Both the position numbers and the translations under genes were made by a program. Shown piece by piece: positions 18,445 to 27,183 of a DNA stretch of 64,000 nucleotides (the stretch's first letter is position 1; every line of letters starts with the position of its first letter). The notes under the pieces were generated by a model. It made no database searches. It saw nothing but the letters and a program-made list of their open reading frames with translations, and was not told the DNA's origin. The DNA comes from Larkinella rosea. GTDB lineage: Bacteria; Bacteroidota; Bacteroidia; Cytophagales; Spirosomataceae. The DNA lies in the NCBI RefSeq assembly GCF_003858635.1, contig NZ_RQJO01000008.1:1701194-1765193 (forward strand). The letters are read 5' to 3'.

Positions 18445-19005
18445 ATGAAAGGCTTACTCGATCAACGATTTAAATCCGGTGATGGCGGTGTGTTGCTGAC
18501 CACCGCCGAAGACCTGCTAAACTGGGCGCGGTTGTCGTCGATGTGGCCGATGGGCTTTGGGCTGGCGTGTTGCGCCATCGAAATGATGCAGACCTTCGCG
18601 TCGGGTTACGACCTGGAGCGGTTCGGAATTTTTCCGCGCCCTTCGCCCCGGCAGTCCGACGTCATGATTGTTTCCGGAACGGTAACGTTCAAGATGGCCG
18701 ACCGCATCCGGCGGCTGTACGAACAGATGCCCGAACCGCGCTACGTGATTTCGATGGGCTCGTGTTCGAACTGCGGAGGACCGTACTGGCAGCACGGTTA
18801 CCACGTTGTCAAAGGCGTCGACCGGATCATTCCCGTCGATGTCTACGTCCCAGGCTGTCCCCCGCGCCCCGAAGCGTTAATTGGCGGTTTTTTGAAACTT
18901 CAGGAAAAGATCCGGGCCAGTTCGCTGATCGATGAACCCGCGCCGACGGCCTTGCTGGCAATGGAAGAAAATGATGTTGCCTCGTTCCAACCGCTCAAAG
19001 GATAA
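18445..19005 (+). CDS. nuoB: NADH-quinone oxidoreductase subunit B
   Basis: The subunit that holds the terminal Fe-S cluster N2 of complex I, 186 residues. All four cluster cysteines are visible: the adjacent pair in [10 protein letters not shown], one in [12 protein letters not shown] and one in VPGCPPRPE. The quinone-site region MWPMGFG precedes the cysteine pair. It transfers electrons from the peripheral arm to menaquinone. nuoC does not follow directly; a small exported-protein gene lies between. Confidence 0.97.
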   Translation: MKGLLDQRFKSGDGGVLLTTAEDLLNWARLSSMWPMGFGLACCAIEMMQTFASGYDLERFGIFPRPSPRQSDVMIVSGTVTFKMADRIRRLYEQMPEPRYVISMGSCSNCGGPYWQHGYHVVKGVDRIIPVDVYVPGCPPRPEALIGGFLKLQEKIRASSLIDEPAPTALLAMEENDVASFQPLKG

Positions 19006-19038
19006 AAGGGTCATACGGATTAAAACGATCTCATTTTT

Positions 19039-19386
19039 ATGAAAACCACCCTGATCACCCTCCTGACGGTATTTTGTATGGCCATGTGCCGGGAAAACGA
19101 CGATCCAACCGGTTCCGAGCTGCGCGACGATGCGATGTTGTATCCCAATGGCCTGGCCTACGACGGCTGCGAACCCAATGTCGCACTCAATTGGAATGAT
19201 CCCAATAAAATAGTCCGCTATGCGCCCGATGCCGAATCTGTTGCGCTGGTCGAAAACTTTGTGGGCAAAGAACCGCAGAAACAGGGGAACATCATCTATA
19301 AATTTACGGGACGCAAGAAAACCGTTCAGTGCGGTTGGGGTGCAAAATTTGAAGCCGACGAGATAACCGTCGTTTCCATTCGCTAA
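19039..19386 (+). CDS. small exported protein inserted in the nuo operon, 115 aa
   Basis: A short hydrophobic N-terminus ([15 protein letters not shown]) suggests export. C17 in MAMC could be a lipobox cysteine, although the motif is weak. The mature part has two further cysteines (YDGCEPN and TVQCGWG) and a C-terminal beta strand typical of small Bacteroidota lipoproteins. No family is recognised. It lies 33 bases after nuoB and 8 bases before nuoC in the same direction, so it is cotranscribed. Nothing links it to complex I except position. Confidence 0.7.
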   Translation: MKTTLITLLTVFCMAMCRENDDPTGSELRDDAMLYPNGLAYDGCEPNVALNWNDPNKIVRYAPDAESVALVENFVGKEPQKQGNIIYKFTGRKKTVQCGWGAKFEADEITVVSIR

Positions 19387-19394
19387 CTTGCGGA

Positions 19395-19892
19395 ATGACT
19401 TTTTCTGACATCGCCGATTTGCTGATCGCCCAATTTGGAACGGATGTTATCCGGCAAACCAACACCGCCAATCCGCAACCTTTCCTCGTGGTTGAATCCA
19501 CCCGAATCGCTGATATCTGCCGGTTTTTGCGCGACGACGACCGACTTTACTTCGACTTTCTGGCTTGCATGACCGGTATCGATAACGGTCTGCAAGCCAA
19601 CACAATGGAAGTCGTCTACAACCTCACATCAATTCCGTACGAACACAATCTGATGCTCAAAACCGTGGTGCCGCGCAACGCCGACGGCGAACCGTTGCCG
19701 GTTATTCCGACGGTCAGCACGGTCTGGCGAACCGCCGACTGGCACGAGCGCGAAATCTACGACCTCGTTGGCATTCAGTTTGCCGGACACCCCGATCTGC
19801 GCCGGATTCTGATGCCCACCGACTGGCAGGGCCATCCGTTGCGGAAAGATTATCAGGACCTGGAAACCTACCACGGAATTAAGGTGAAATAG
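19395..19892 (+). CDS. nuoC: NADH-quinone oxidoreductase subunit C
   Basis: The 30-kDa-type subunit of the complex I peripheral arm, 165 residues. The family core is present: [33 protein letters not shown], and [20 protein letters not shown] with the KDY end. It is a stand-alone nuoC, not the nuoCD fusion found in enterobacteria. The next gene is unrelated, so nuoD and the remaining subunits are not in this operon. Confidence 0.95.
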   Translation: MTFSDIADLLIAQFGTDVIRQTNTANPQPFLVVESTRIADICRFLRDDDRLYFDFLACMTGIDNGLQANTMEVVYNLTSIPYEHNLMLKTVVPRNADGEPLPVIPTVSTVWRTADWHEREIYDLVGIQFAGHPDLRRILMPTDWQGHPLRKDYQDLETYHGIKVK

Positions 19893-19977
19893 GGTAGGAC
19901 GTCAATCCCATTTGGTAGTGTGCCGTTGTCCGTTTAACTTGTATCATTTCTGGATTACGGACTTGAGAATTGCCTTC

Positions 19978-21645
19978 ATGCCAACGCTTCGCTATAAAGT
20001 AGTACCGGTTTTTGTCCTGCTGCTGTTCCTGTTTTTGGGTCAACTTCCGATGGCTTACAGCCAGCTGAAACCGGATTCCGTGACGGTGTCGGGCCGGATC
20101 AAAAATCTGACCATTCAACTCTACCGCCAAAGCCCCAATGTTACCATTTCGCGCAACAACATTTTGCAGGCCAGCCGCGAACTGGCGCGTCCGGCTCCGC
20201 TCGAGCCCGATGGGTCGTTCAAAGTGACGTTGCCGCTGGTTTATCCGTACGAAGAGCTGTATTTTAACTTCGGCCAGATTTCGACGGCTTTTCTGGCATC
20301 GACCGGAACCATCGAAATTGCGCTCGACGCCGATTCCCTTTTTCTGTCCGAAGCTCCTTTCCGCTTCAGTGGTACCAATGCGCAGGTCAATAACCAACTG
20401 ACTCGTTACAAGGCATTTGAGTTTAAAAACAAACCCAAAATCGATGGTCGTCAGTTGGCGCGGAAACTTGAAGGACGCTCGGCCGAGGATAGCCGGAAGA
20501 TTCTGACCAATGAGTTTATTGCCACTTACGAAAAATACCGCGAGACGCACGATATTTTGCCGTTACTGGATCAATACATCAAGTCCGGGGTCAAATACGA
20601 GGTGGCGGCTTTTCTGTACGATAAAGCCAGTGCGGAACAGGATACACGGCTGGAAACCAATGTGCCGATCACTAATTTGCGTTCGGGCAACGACTTGTTT
20701 CTGACTGTTCAGCGGGCGACTGCGCTGGAGCGGTTTTCGTTGTATGCAACGTCCCGAATTGCCGATCAGGAGGGCCGTGGAATTCCGGTGGGAACGTTTG
20801 CCATGTTGATCGACCGGTACATTCGTGATTTGTCCGAAACGGAGCGTGCCCGGATTGACGAACTCAAAAACGGCCGAACCGGTGCCAACCGCGATATGCC
20901 GATGTTGCAGCGGATTTTACAGCGGCATCAGGACACCCTCGCCAAGTTGCTGGTGTACGAAACCCGGATGTCGCACTATCGAAAAGTCGTGGACAGTACG
21001 GGTTTGGATTACCTGAAAGCGAACTTTGTGGCCATGAATCTGCCCACGATCGAGCTGAAAAACCAGGAGTTGCTGTATCAGCATATCATGCCGCAGGTGG
21101 GCGATCCGCGTTACCGGCTTTCGCTGGAGGAATTGTACCGGCTGGAAGTGAAAGACAGCGCGACGATCAACGCAGTTGCGGCTAAGTTCAGCAAACAGAT
21201 CAATCAACCGGTGGAGGTTTTGTCGGGCGTATCGCTCCTGCGTTCCAGCCGATACGGCAAAGAACTGATCGAGCAATTTCAGGGCCAGGCCCAGGGACGG
21301 CTGATGTACGTACTGGCCTGGTCGCCCGATGTGGAAGCTTCGCGGCAGGAGTTACAGGCCGCCCGCGCCCTGCAGGAGCGGCTGGGGAGCCGTGATATCC
21401 TGTTTGTTTATGTCGGCACCAGCGAAGCGTCAATGGAACTCTGGCGGGAGTCGGTCGCTAAAAACAAGGCCAAAGGGTTACACGTATTTGTCGAAACCGA
21501 TCAGTTCGACAGCCTGATTGCGTTGCTCCGGAGCGAAACCGTTCCGGCAGCCGGATTGCTGGGTCGCGACGGAAAATTCATCAAGCGCGATGCGCCCTTG
21601 CCTTCCAAACCGGAGGAAGTCTTAAAACTCCTTCGGGAAAAATGA
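19978..21645 (+). CDS. exported thioredoxin-fold protein without CxxC, 555 aa
   Basis: ATG 19978 is preferred because it puts the signal peptide first (VVPVFVLLLFLFLGQLPMAYS). A region of about 380 residues resembles the N-terminal part of TlpA/AhpC-like Bacteroidota exported proteins. It is followed by a thioredoxin-like fold from about residue 420 (RLMYVLAWSPDVEASRQELQ, ILFVYVGTSEASMELWRES, VPAAGLLGRDGKFI). The position of the redox CxxC is taken by SPDV and no cysteine replaces it, so it cannot do thiol chemistry in the usual way. The cis-proline region (TVPAAGL) is kept. It may be a structural or binding derivative. Confidence 0.8.
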   Translation: MPTLRYKVVPVFVLLLFLFLGQLPMAYSQLKPDSVTVSGRIKNLTIQLYRQSPNVTISRNNILQASRELARPAPLEPDGSFKVTLPLVYPYEELYFNFGQISTAFLASTGTIEIALDADSLFLSEAPFRFSGTNAQVNNQLTRYKAFEFKNKPKIDGRQLARKLEGRSAEDSRKILTNEFIATYEKYRETHDILPLLDQYIKSGVKYEVAAFLYDKASAEQDTRLETNVPITNLRSGNDLFLTVQRATALERFSLYATSRIADQEGRGIPVGTFAMLIDRYIRDLSETERARIDELKNGRTGANRDMPMLQRILQRHQDTLAKLLVYETRMSHYRKVVDSTGLDYLKANFVAMNLPTIELKNQELLYQHIMPQVGDPRYRLSLEELYRLEVKDSATINAVAAKFSKQINQPVEVLSGVSLLRSSRYGKELIEQFQGQAQGRLMYVLAWSPDVEASRQELQAARALQERLGSRDILFVYVGTSEASMELWRESVAKNKAKGLHVFVETDQFDSLIALLRSETVPAAGLLGRDGKFIKRDAPLPSKPEEVLKLLREK

Positions 21646-21669
21646 TGAAAGCCATCTCACCGTTCATTT

Positions 21670-22494
21670 GTGCTCATATCGTTACTAATTCCGACCTACA
21701 ACCGCGAAGAATTGTTGGTTCAGTGCCTACAATGCGCTTTTCGGCAAGACTTCCATGATTATGAAATCATCGTAGTCGATCAAACCCGCCAGCATAAACC
21801 GGAAACCCGGCAGTTTCTGGACGAAAATCAAACCCGCTTCCGGCTCATTACGAGCGAAAAACCGTCGCTGACGGCGGCCCGAAACCTGGGCCTTCAACAC
21901 GCCCGGGGCGAGGTAATCGTTTTCATCGACGACGACACGGAGTTTGAACCGGATTTCCTGCGGGCGCATTACCAGGCGCACCAGCGCGGTTTGGAAGTGG
22001 TTCAGGGCCGGATTATTGAACGTCACGTTCCGCCCCAATCGAGTCCTTCGTGGCTGACGTGGTACCTGAAATTCAAAGGGGGCGACGACTGCCCAACCGA
22101 CGGCCCGGTCAATGTGGTAACGGGTGCCAATTTTTCAGTTTCCCGTTCGGTTTTCGACAAAATCGGAACGTTCGACGAATCGTTCGCCGGGGTTGCCGTT
22201 CATGAAGACGCCGATTTCGGGCTGCGTGCTTTTCGGGCCGGATGCCGGATGGGCTATGTGGCCGCAGCCGAGCTGATTCACCACGCCAGCAATCAGGGCG
22301 GGGTCGATTCGGGCATTGAAGAGAAGTTCTTCAATTTAAGTTACCACCAGTGCAGCCTGCTGTTTGCCCGCAAACACTTTCCCAAACCCATCGTCCTTTA
22401 TTTCCGTACCCGGCTTATTCTGCGCGGTTTACGAAGCGTCAAGAAGCTGATTCGGCAGGCCGATCGTCAGGTCATGACTCAACTGAATCACTAA
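21670..22494 (+). CDS. family 2 glycosyltransferase, 274 aa
   Basis: A GT-A fold transferase. ISLLIPTYNREELL opens the nucleotide-sugar site and IDDDTEFEPDFL holds the metal-binding DxD. GTFDESFAGVAVHEDADFGLR is the acceptor/catalytic-base region (ED). The start is GTG at 21670, since an in-frame stop lies 21 bases before it and no ATG fits. It probably builds a surface polysaccharide or glycolipid. It follows the thioredoxin-like gene after 24 bases, but there is no wider polysaccharide cluster here. Confidence 0.9.
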   Translation: MLISLLIPTYNREELLVQCLQCAFRQDFHDYEIIVVDQTRQHKPETRQFLDENQTRFRLITSEKPSLTAARNLGLQHARGEVIVFIDDDTEFEPDFLRAHYQAHQRGLEVVQGRIIERHVPPQSSPSWLTWYLKFKGGDDCPTDGPVNVVTGANFSVSRSVFDKIGTFDESFAGVAVHEDADFGLRAFRAGCRMGYVAAAELIHHASNQGGVDSGIEEKFFNLSYHQCSLLFARKHFPKPIVLYFRTRLILRGLRSVKKLIRQADRQVMTQLNH

Positions 22495-22499
22495 CCGGT

Positions 22500-22847
22500 T
22501 CAGGGCACTACGCGCAATTTCGTCAGTTTAACCGGAACGCCTGCCAGCCGGACATTCGGCGGGGGCGCAAACTCCTCGGCGTTAAAAACCACTTTCGTAC
22601 CGGTTTTCCGGACCTGTTCGGGCAGGTTACAGGCAAAATACCGCACCTTGTCGCTGGTCTGGATGTAGATCCAGGTGCTGGTTTGTGAGGTTTCGGCTTC
22701 GTTGACCACCGTTCCCGGCACCTCGCGCAGGTCGGCGGCTTTTTTCCATTCGGTATACGACGGGCAATCGGCGCTAACCGGCACCTCATTGTCCCAGGAA
22801 TTGGGCTGGCAGGCGGCTAAAAGAAAAATCAGGACAAGCGTCTTCAT
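22500..22847 (-). CDS. small lipoprotein, 115 aa
   Basis: ATG 22847 gives a clear lipoprotein signal (MKTLVLIFLLAACQ, lipobox LAAC). The mature part holds two cysteines (SADCPSY and YFACNLPEQ) and ends in beta-strand-rich sequence. No family is recognised. It is tail-to-tail with the glycosyltransferase gene, with only 5 bases between the stops. The likely location is the inner leaflet of the outer membrane or the periplasm. Confidence 0.75.
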   Translation of the reverse strand: MKTLVLIFLLAACQPNSWDNEVPVSADCPSYTEWKKAADLREVPGTVVNEAETSQTSTWIYIQTSDKVRYFACNLPEQVRKTGTKVVFNAEEFAPPPNVRLAGVPVKLTKLRVVP

Positions 22848-23056
22848 AACTTTCGATGGCGGTTTTTGTATAAGACGCATTTGGAGGGGAAAAGGTTGGG
22901 GGCGGTTATAAAAACCGCCCGGAGCGTTTTGGGAAACCTATTCGGGCTGATGGCTGTTTTCCTGTTTCAATGTTTGGTGGTTGTATTCCTTTCCATCGTG
23001 TTACTCCCATTGAATAATTTCGTAAATTCGCTGCTTTTCAGGCAGATGCTATACTC

Positions 23057-24958
23057 ATGATTGAAAGACCCCTGACCGACTGGTTGCCGCTGACGATGAA
23101 AGAAGTCGAGAAACGCGGCTGGGATGAAGTAGATATTGTGCTGGTGTCAGGGGATGCGTACGTCGATCACCCGGCGTTTGGAACCGCCGTGATTGGCCGG
23201 ATTATGGAAAGTGAGGGATTCCGTGTCGCCATCATTGCTCAGCCCAACTGGAAAGATGATCTGAGGGATTTCAGGAAATTTGGCAAACCGAAGTATTTCT
23301 TCGGCGTCACGGCCGGTTGTATGGATTCGATGGTGAATCATTACACCGCCAACAAACGCCTGCGTTCCAACGACTCCTACACCCCCGGTGGCGAAGCCGG
23401 TTTTCGTCCCGATTACGCGACGATTGTCTATACCAAAATCCTGAAAGAATTATTTCCCGATGTGCCGGTTTTGCTCGGTGGCATCGAAGCTTCGCTGCGC
23501 CGGGTGACGCACTACGACTACTGGCAGGACAAACTGATGCCGTCGATTCTGGTGGATGCCGGGGCCGATATGCTGGTGTACGGCATGGGCGAACAACCGC
23601 TGCGCGAAATCCTGAAACTGGCGCGGCAGGGCGTACCGTTCTCGTCGATGCGGAATATCAACCAGGTGGCTTTTCTACACGACGGCGACACCGAACTGCA
23701 GGAGTATAACAACTGGAGCACCGTCGAGCTGGCGAGCCATGAGGTTTGTCTGGAGGATAAAATCAAGTACGCGGCCAACTTCAAAATTGTTGAGGTGGAG
23801 TCGAATAAGTGGCAAGCCAACCGGATTACGCAGCAGGTGGGCAACCAGATTCTGGTGATCAATCCGCCGTTCAAGACGATGGAAGAAGCCGAAATCGACA
23901 AGTCGTTCGATTTGCCGTATACGCGGATGCCGCACCCGAAATACAAAAAACGCGGCCCGATTCCGGCTTACGACATGATCAAATTTTCGGTCAACATGCA
24001 CCGGGGTTGTTTCGGCGGTTGTAGTTTTTGCACGATTTCGGCGCATCAGGGCAAGTTTATTGCGTCGCGGAGCGAAACGTCGGTGCTGAAAGAAGTCGAG
24101 GAAATCACGAAGCACCCGGAGTTCAAGGGCTACATTTCGGATCTGGGCGGACCATCGGCCAATATGTACAAGATGAAAGGCAAGGACGAAGCGATCTGCG
24201 CCCGCTGCCAGAGTCCGAGTTGCATTCATCCGGTGATTTGCTCGAACCTCGATACGTCGCACAAACCGATGACGGAGTTATACCGCAAGGTCGACGCCAA
24301 TCCGGCCATCAAAAAGGCGTTTGTCGGCTCGGGCGTGCGGTACGATCTGCTGGTCGATGACTTCAACAAAAACAACCAGGACGGCAACCACGACGAATAC
24401 ATGGAGCAACTCGTCACCCGGCACGTCTCGGGCCGGTTGAAAGTGGCCCCCGAACATACGTCGGACGATACGCTGCGGGTGATGCGGAAACCGTCGTTCA
24501 AATATTTTAAACTCTTCAAGCAGAAGTACGACAAGATTCAGGAGAAATACGGCCTGAAACAACCGCTGATTCCGTACTTCATTTCGTCGCACCCCGGTTG
24601 CGAGGAGCAGGATATGGCCAATCTGGCGGCTGAAACGAAGGACCTGGGCTTCCAGCTCGAGCAGGTGCAGGATTTTACACCCACACCGATGACGGTGGCC
24701 GAAGTGATTTACTATTCAGGGGTTCACCCGTATACGCTGAAACCGGTCAAAACCGCCAAAACCCGGGAAGAAAAGAAGACTCAGAACAACTATTTTTTCT
24801 GGTACAAACCTGAATACAAAAACTGGATTCGCGATCGCCTGACCAAGCTCAATCGGCCGGATTTGCTGGAACGACTGCTGGGAAGTGCCAAGAAAGAAAA
24901 TACCGGCAAGTACACGGGAAATTACAACGGCCGGAAAAAAGCAACGAAGAAGTTTTAA
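23057..24958 (+). CDS. YgiQ-family radical SAM protein, 633 aa
   Basis: It matches the YgiQ (UPF0313) family in length and layout. An N-terminal cobalamin-binding-like domain (VLVSGDAYVDHPAFG) is followed by the radical SAM domain with the cluster motif C318-x3-C322-x2-C325 in RGCFGGCSFCTI. The family-typical regions YISDLGGPSANMY and KVAPEHTSDDTL follow, and a second cysteine group CARCQSPSCIHPVIC lies in between. The C-terminus is basic and rich in lysine. The reaction of this family is not established. The gene stands alone and ends at a strong terminator shared with icd. Confidence 0.93.
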   Translation: MIERPLTDWLPLTMKEVEKRGWDEVDIVLVSGDAYVDHPAFGTAVIGRIMESEGFRVAIIAQPNWKDDLRDFRKFGKPKYFFGVTAGCMDSMVNHYTANKRLRSNDSYTPGGEAGFRPDYATIVYTKILKELFPDVPVLLGGIEASLRRVTHYDYWQDKLMPSILVDAGADMLVYGMGEQPLREILKLARQGVPFSSMRNINQVAFLHDGDTELQEYNNWSTVELASHEVCLEDKIKYAANFKIVEVESNKWQANRITQQVGNQILVINPPFKTMEEAEIDKSFDLPYTRMPHPKYKKRGPIPAYDMIKFSVNMHRGCFGGCSFCTISAHQGKFIASRSETSVLKEVEEITKHPEFKGYISDLGGPSANMYKMKGKDEAICARCQSPSCIHPVICSNLDTSHKPMTELYRKVDANPAIKKAFVGSGVRYDLLVDDFNKNNQDGNHDEYMEQLVTRHVSGRLKVAPEHTSDDTLRVMRKPSFKYFKLFKQKYDKIQEKYGLKQPLIPYFISSHPGCEEQDMANLAAETKDLGFQLEQVQDFTPTPMTVAEVIYYSGVHPYTLKPVKTAKTREEKKTQNNYFFWYKPEYKNWIRDRLTKLNRPDLLERLLGSAKKENTGKYTGNYNGRKKATKKF

Positions 24959-24974
24959 CGTTTGATCTTCCTAC

Positions 24975-25019
24975 AAAAAAAGTCCCGGACGGTTTTAAAA
25001 ACCATCCGGGACTTTTTTA
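24975..25019. terminator. bidirectional intrinsic terminator between ygiQ-like gene and icd
   Basis: AGTCCCGGA at 24981-24989 pairs with TCCGGGACT at 25005-25013. The stem extends inward through GGTTTT/AAAACC around one mismatch, and is flanked by A-tract and T-tract. It serves both convergent genes. Confidence 0.92.
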
Positions 25020-25033
25020 TTCAAGGCTGAGAA

Positions 25034-26254
25034 TTAACCCAGTTTCACTTTCAGGTTCTGATCCAGTGCTTCCAGGAAATCTTCGGTGTTGAGGTAATGC
25101 TCACCAGCCACCAGTTTGGTACCAGCCGGGAACGCCGACAAGGCCAGATCCTTCGTCATTTTGCCGCTTTCCACGGTTTCGATACAAACCGCTTCCAGCG
25201 CGTTGGAGAAGTCGATCAGTGGCTGGTTGCCGTCCAGTTTGCCCCGGAACGCCAGACCACGCGTCCAGGCGAAAATCGACGCTATCGGGTTGGTCGACGT
25301 TGGACGCCCTTTCTGGTGTTCACGGTAGTGGCGCGTAACAGTTCCGTGAGCCGCTTCGGCTTCCATCGTTTTGCCGTCGGGCGTAACGAGTACGGACGTC
25401 ATCAAACCGAGTGAACCAAAGCCCTGGGCAACGGTATCCGACTGAACGTCACCGTCGTAGTTTTTACACGCCCAGACAAAGTTGCCTTCCCATTTCAGGG
25501 CCGAAGCCACCATGTCATCGATCAGGCGGTGTTCGTAGTGAACGCCTTTTTCTTTGAATTCGGCTTCGTAAATTTCCTGGAAAATATCCTTGAAACGACC
25601 GTCGTATTTCTTTAGAATCGTGTTTTTGGTCGAGAGGTACAACGGCCACTTTTTCTGCAACGCCATGTTGAAACACGCGTGCGCAAAACCACGGATGGAT
25701 TCGTCGACGTTGTACATGCCCATGGCAACGCCCGGTCCCTGGAAGTTATATACTTCGTATTCCTGCACGGTTCCGTCTTCGCCTTCGAACTTCATCGTCA
25801 GCTTGCCTTTGCCCGGCACGATGAAATCCGTGGCGCGGTATTGGTCACCGAACGCGTGCCGACCGACGATGATCGGGGCCGACCAGTTGGTTACCAGACG
25901 CGGAACATTATTGATGACAATCGGCTCGCGGAAAACCGTACCGTCCAGAATGTTCCGGATGGTGCCGTTTGGCGATTTCCACATTTGTTTCAGATTGAAT
26001 TCTTTGACGCGGTCTTCGTCCGGCGTGATGGTGGCGCATTTGATTCCGACACCGTATTCTTTGATGGCATTGGCGGCATCGATCGTCACCTGGTCGTTAG
26101 TCTCATCGCGGTATTCAACGCCCAAATCGTAGTATTTGATGTCAACGTCGATGTACGGCAGAATGAGTTTGTCTTTGATAAACTTCCAGATAATTCGGGT
26201 CATTTCGTCACCATCCAGTTCGACAACCGGATTTGCCACTTTAATTTTCTCCAT
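25034..26254 (-). CDS. icd: NADP-dependent isocitrate dehydrogenase, 406 aa
   Basis: It belongs to the homodimeric type II isocitrate dehydrogenases shared with eukaryotes, about 405-410 residues. The markers are [15 protein letters not shown] at the N-terminus, [12 protein letters not shown], the phosphate-site segment [31 protein letters not shown] with the metal-binding aspartates, and [17 protein letters not shown] for NADP binding. It converts isocitrate to 2-oxoglutarate in the TCA cycle and supplies NADPH. It is transcribed from a promoter that has been duplicated around the neighbouring toxin-antitoxin cassette. Confidence 0.96.
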   Translation of the reverse strand: MEKIKVANPVVELDGDEMTRIIWKFIKDKLILPYIDVDIKYYDLGVEYRDETNDQVTIDAANAIKEYGVGIKCATITPDEDRVKEFNLKQMWKSPNGTIRNILDGTVFREPIVINNVPRLVTNWSAPIIVGRHAFGDQYRATDFIVPGKGKLTMKFEGEDGTVQEYEVYNFQGPGVAMGMYNVDESIRGFAHACFNMALQKKWPLYLSTKNTILKKYDGRFKDIFQEIYEAEFKEKGVHYEHRLIDDMVASALKWEGNFVWACKNYDGDVQSDTVAQGFGSLGLMTSVLVTPDGKTMEAEAAHGTVTRHYREHQKGRPTSTNPIASIFAWTRGLAFRGKLDGNQPLIDFSNALEAVCIETVESGKMTKDLALSAFPAGTKLVAGEHYLNTEDFLEALDQNLKVKLG

Positions 26255-26293
26255 TGGTTTATATCAATCAAGTGAAACGTTACAGGAAATCAG

Positions 26294-26334
26294 CCGCAAA
26301 GGTAACAATTCTGGGCGTAACGGGAAACGAAAGC
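26294..26334 (-). promoter_or_regulatory. icd promoter, copy 1 of a 41-bp direct repeat
   Basis: On the minus strand TTTC (26324-26327), 19 bases and TACCTTTG (26297-26304) form a very good Bacteroidota promoter 40 bases before the icd start. The whole 41 bp recurs without a mismatch at 27019-27059. Confidence 0.8.
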
Positions 26335-26379
26335 CAATGAATCAAATGGAGCTGGGGGATTCGACGAAAGAAATAGAAA

Positions 26380-26766
26380 TTACCAAAGCCACCGAACGGG
26401 ATATTTGGAAATATTGCTGTCTTTTGAAATGAATGTCATCCCTTCAACAATGCACTGTGCAATCAATAATCGATCAAATGGATCGCGATGGTGCATTTCC
26501 AACGTCAGGAGTGTCTGGGTGCGCTGGAAAGTAATCGGTAATAATTCAAAACCGTTCTGGTCGATCAGAGTAAGCAAGTTGTCGTAACCCGGTTTGAAAG
26601 TAAGTGTGCCGAGTTTCATTTTGATTGCCATCTCCCATAAACTTACGACGCTTACAAATGAACTATTCTCGCTATTTTCAATTTCCGTTCGGGCTGGGAT
26701 AGATAAGTCTTTTTTGTTGCCATTGAGAAACCAAATGAGCGTGTGCGTATCCAGAAGTAAATCCAT
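26380..26766 (-). CDS. PIN-domain (VapC-like) toxin, 128 aa
   Basis: A PIN-domain ribonuclease of the type II toxin class. LLLDTHTLIWFLNG holds the first catalytic aspartate, SVVSLWEMAIKMKLG the glutamate, and HHRDPFDRLLIAQ the next aspartates. D in FISKDSNI completes the acidic site. The sequence belongs to the DTH-type PIN branch that pairs with DUF2281 or Phd-like antitoxins. The start overlaps the antitoxin stop by one base. The cassette has lower GC than its neighbours and sits between two copies of the icd promoter, which suggests acquisition. Confidence 0.93.
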   Translation of the reverse strand: MDLLLDTHTLIWFLNGNKKDLSIPARTEIENSENSSFVSVVSLWEMAIKMKLGTLTFKPGYDNLLTLIDQNGFELLPITFQRTQTLLTLEMHHRDPFDRLLIAQCIVEGMTFISKDSNISKYPVRWLW

Positions 26767-26972
26767 TACATATAATCGGCGAAGTCGTCCAGCGGTTTGT
26801 CAAACTCCGGTGAGATTTCGAATTGACCCGTCGCGCTGCCAAAAACCGGCCGTTTCTTTGGCTGGTCAGCTTTCTGCTGCTTTGCTTTCAGGAAATCAAT
26901 AAAATCTTCAACCTCAGCCTGATAGGGAGCAGGGAGCGTCTGTAATTTTTTATAGAATTGCAGATACGTCAT
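26766..26972 (-). CDS. DUF2281-type antitoxin, 68 aa
   Basis: A small acidic/basic protein ending in the DUF2281 signature, with FGSATGQFEISPEFDKPLDD and the final DYM. Its first half is an amphipathic helix region (YKKLQTLPAPYQAEVEDFID) that should form the dimer and DNA-binding part. It neutralises the PIN toxin encoded next, with which it shares one base. Its transcription starts at the second copy of the icd promoter 47 bases upstream. Confidence 0.9.
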   Translation of the reverse strand: MTYLQFYKKLQTLPAPYQAEVEDFIDFLKAKQQKADQPKKRPVFGSATGQFEISPEFDKPLDDFADYM

Positions 26973-27018
26973 GGCTGAGTTTTCTGTTCAGATCGATTGA
27001 ATTGCTGCCAGCGAACAC

Positions 27019-27059
27019 CCGCAAAGGTAACAATTCTGGGCGTAACGGGAAACGAAAGC
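27019..27059 (-). promoter_or_regulatory. copy 2 of the 41-bp icd promoter repeat, ahead of the antitoxin gene
   Basis: Identical over 41 bp to 26294-26334. The boxes lie at 27049-27052 (TTTC) and 27022-27029 (TACCTTTG), again 19 bases apart. The sequence diverges on both sides of the repeat. The distance between the copies is 725 bp, the size of the toxin-antitoxin module plus one repeat. Confidence 0.85.
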
Positions 27060-27183
27060 GGAGGATTAGAATGGAAACGGAGGTTCGTTGGAATGGAGGC
27101 TGCTACATCACTTCATGAATTACGCGAATTGTGCCCAACGGGTTATCATCAACGTATTTTTTACTGATTAAAAAGATAAACCG

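Noticed and set aside
22881..23056. possible small gene in front of the YgiQ-like gene
   Set aside because: The open frame at 22866-23060 has a hydrophobic stretch but no start context, and it overlaps the region where the YgiQ promoter must lie.
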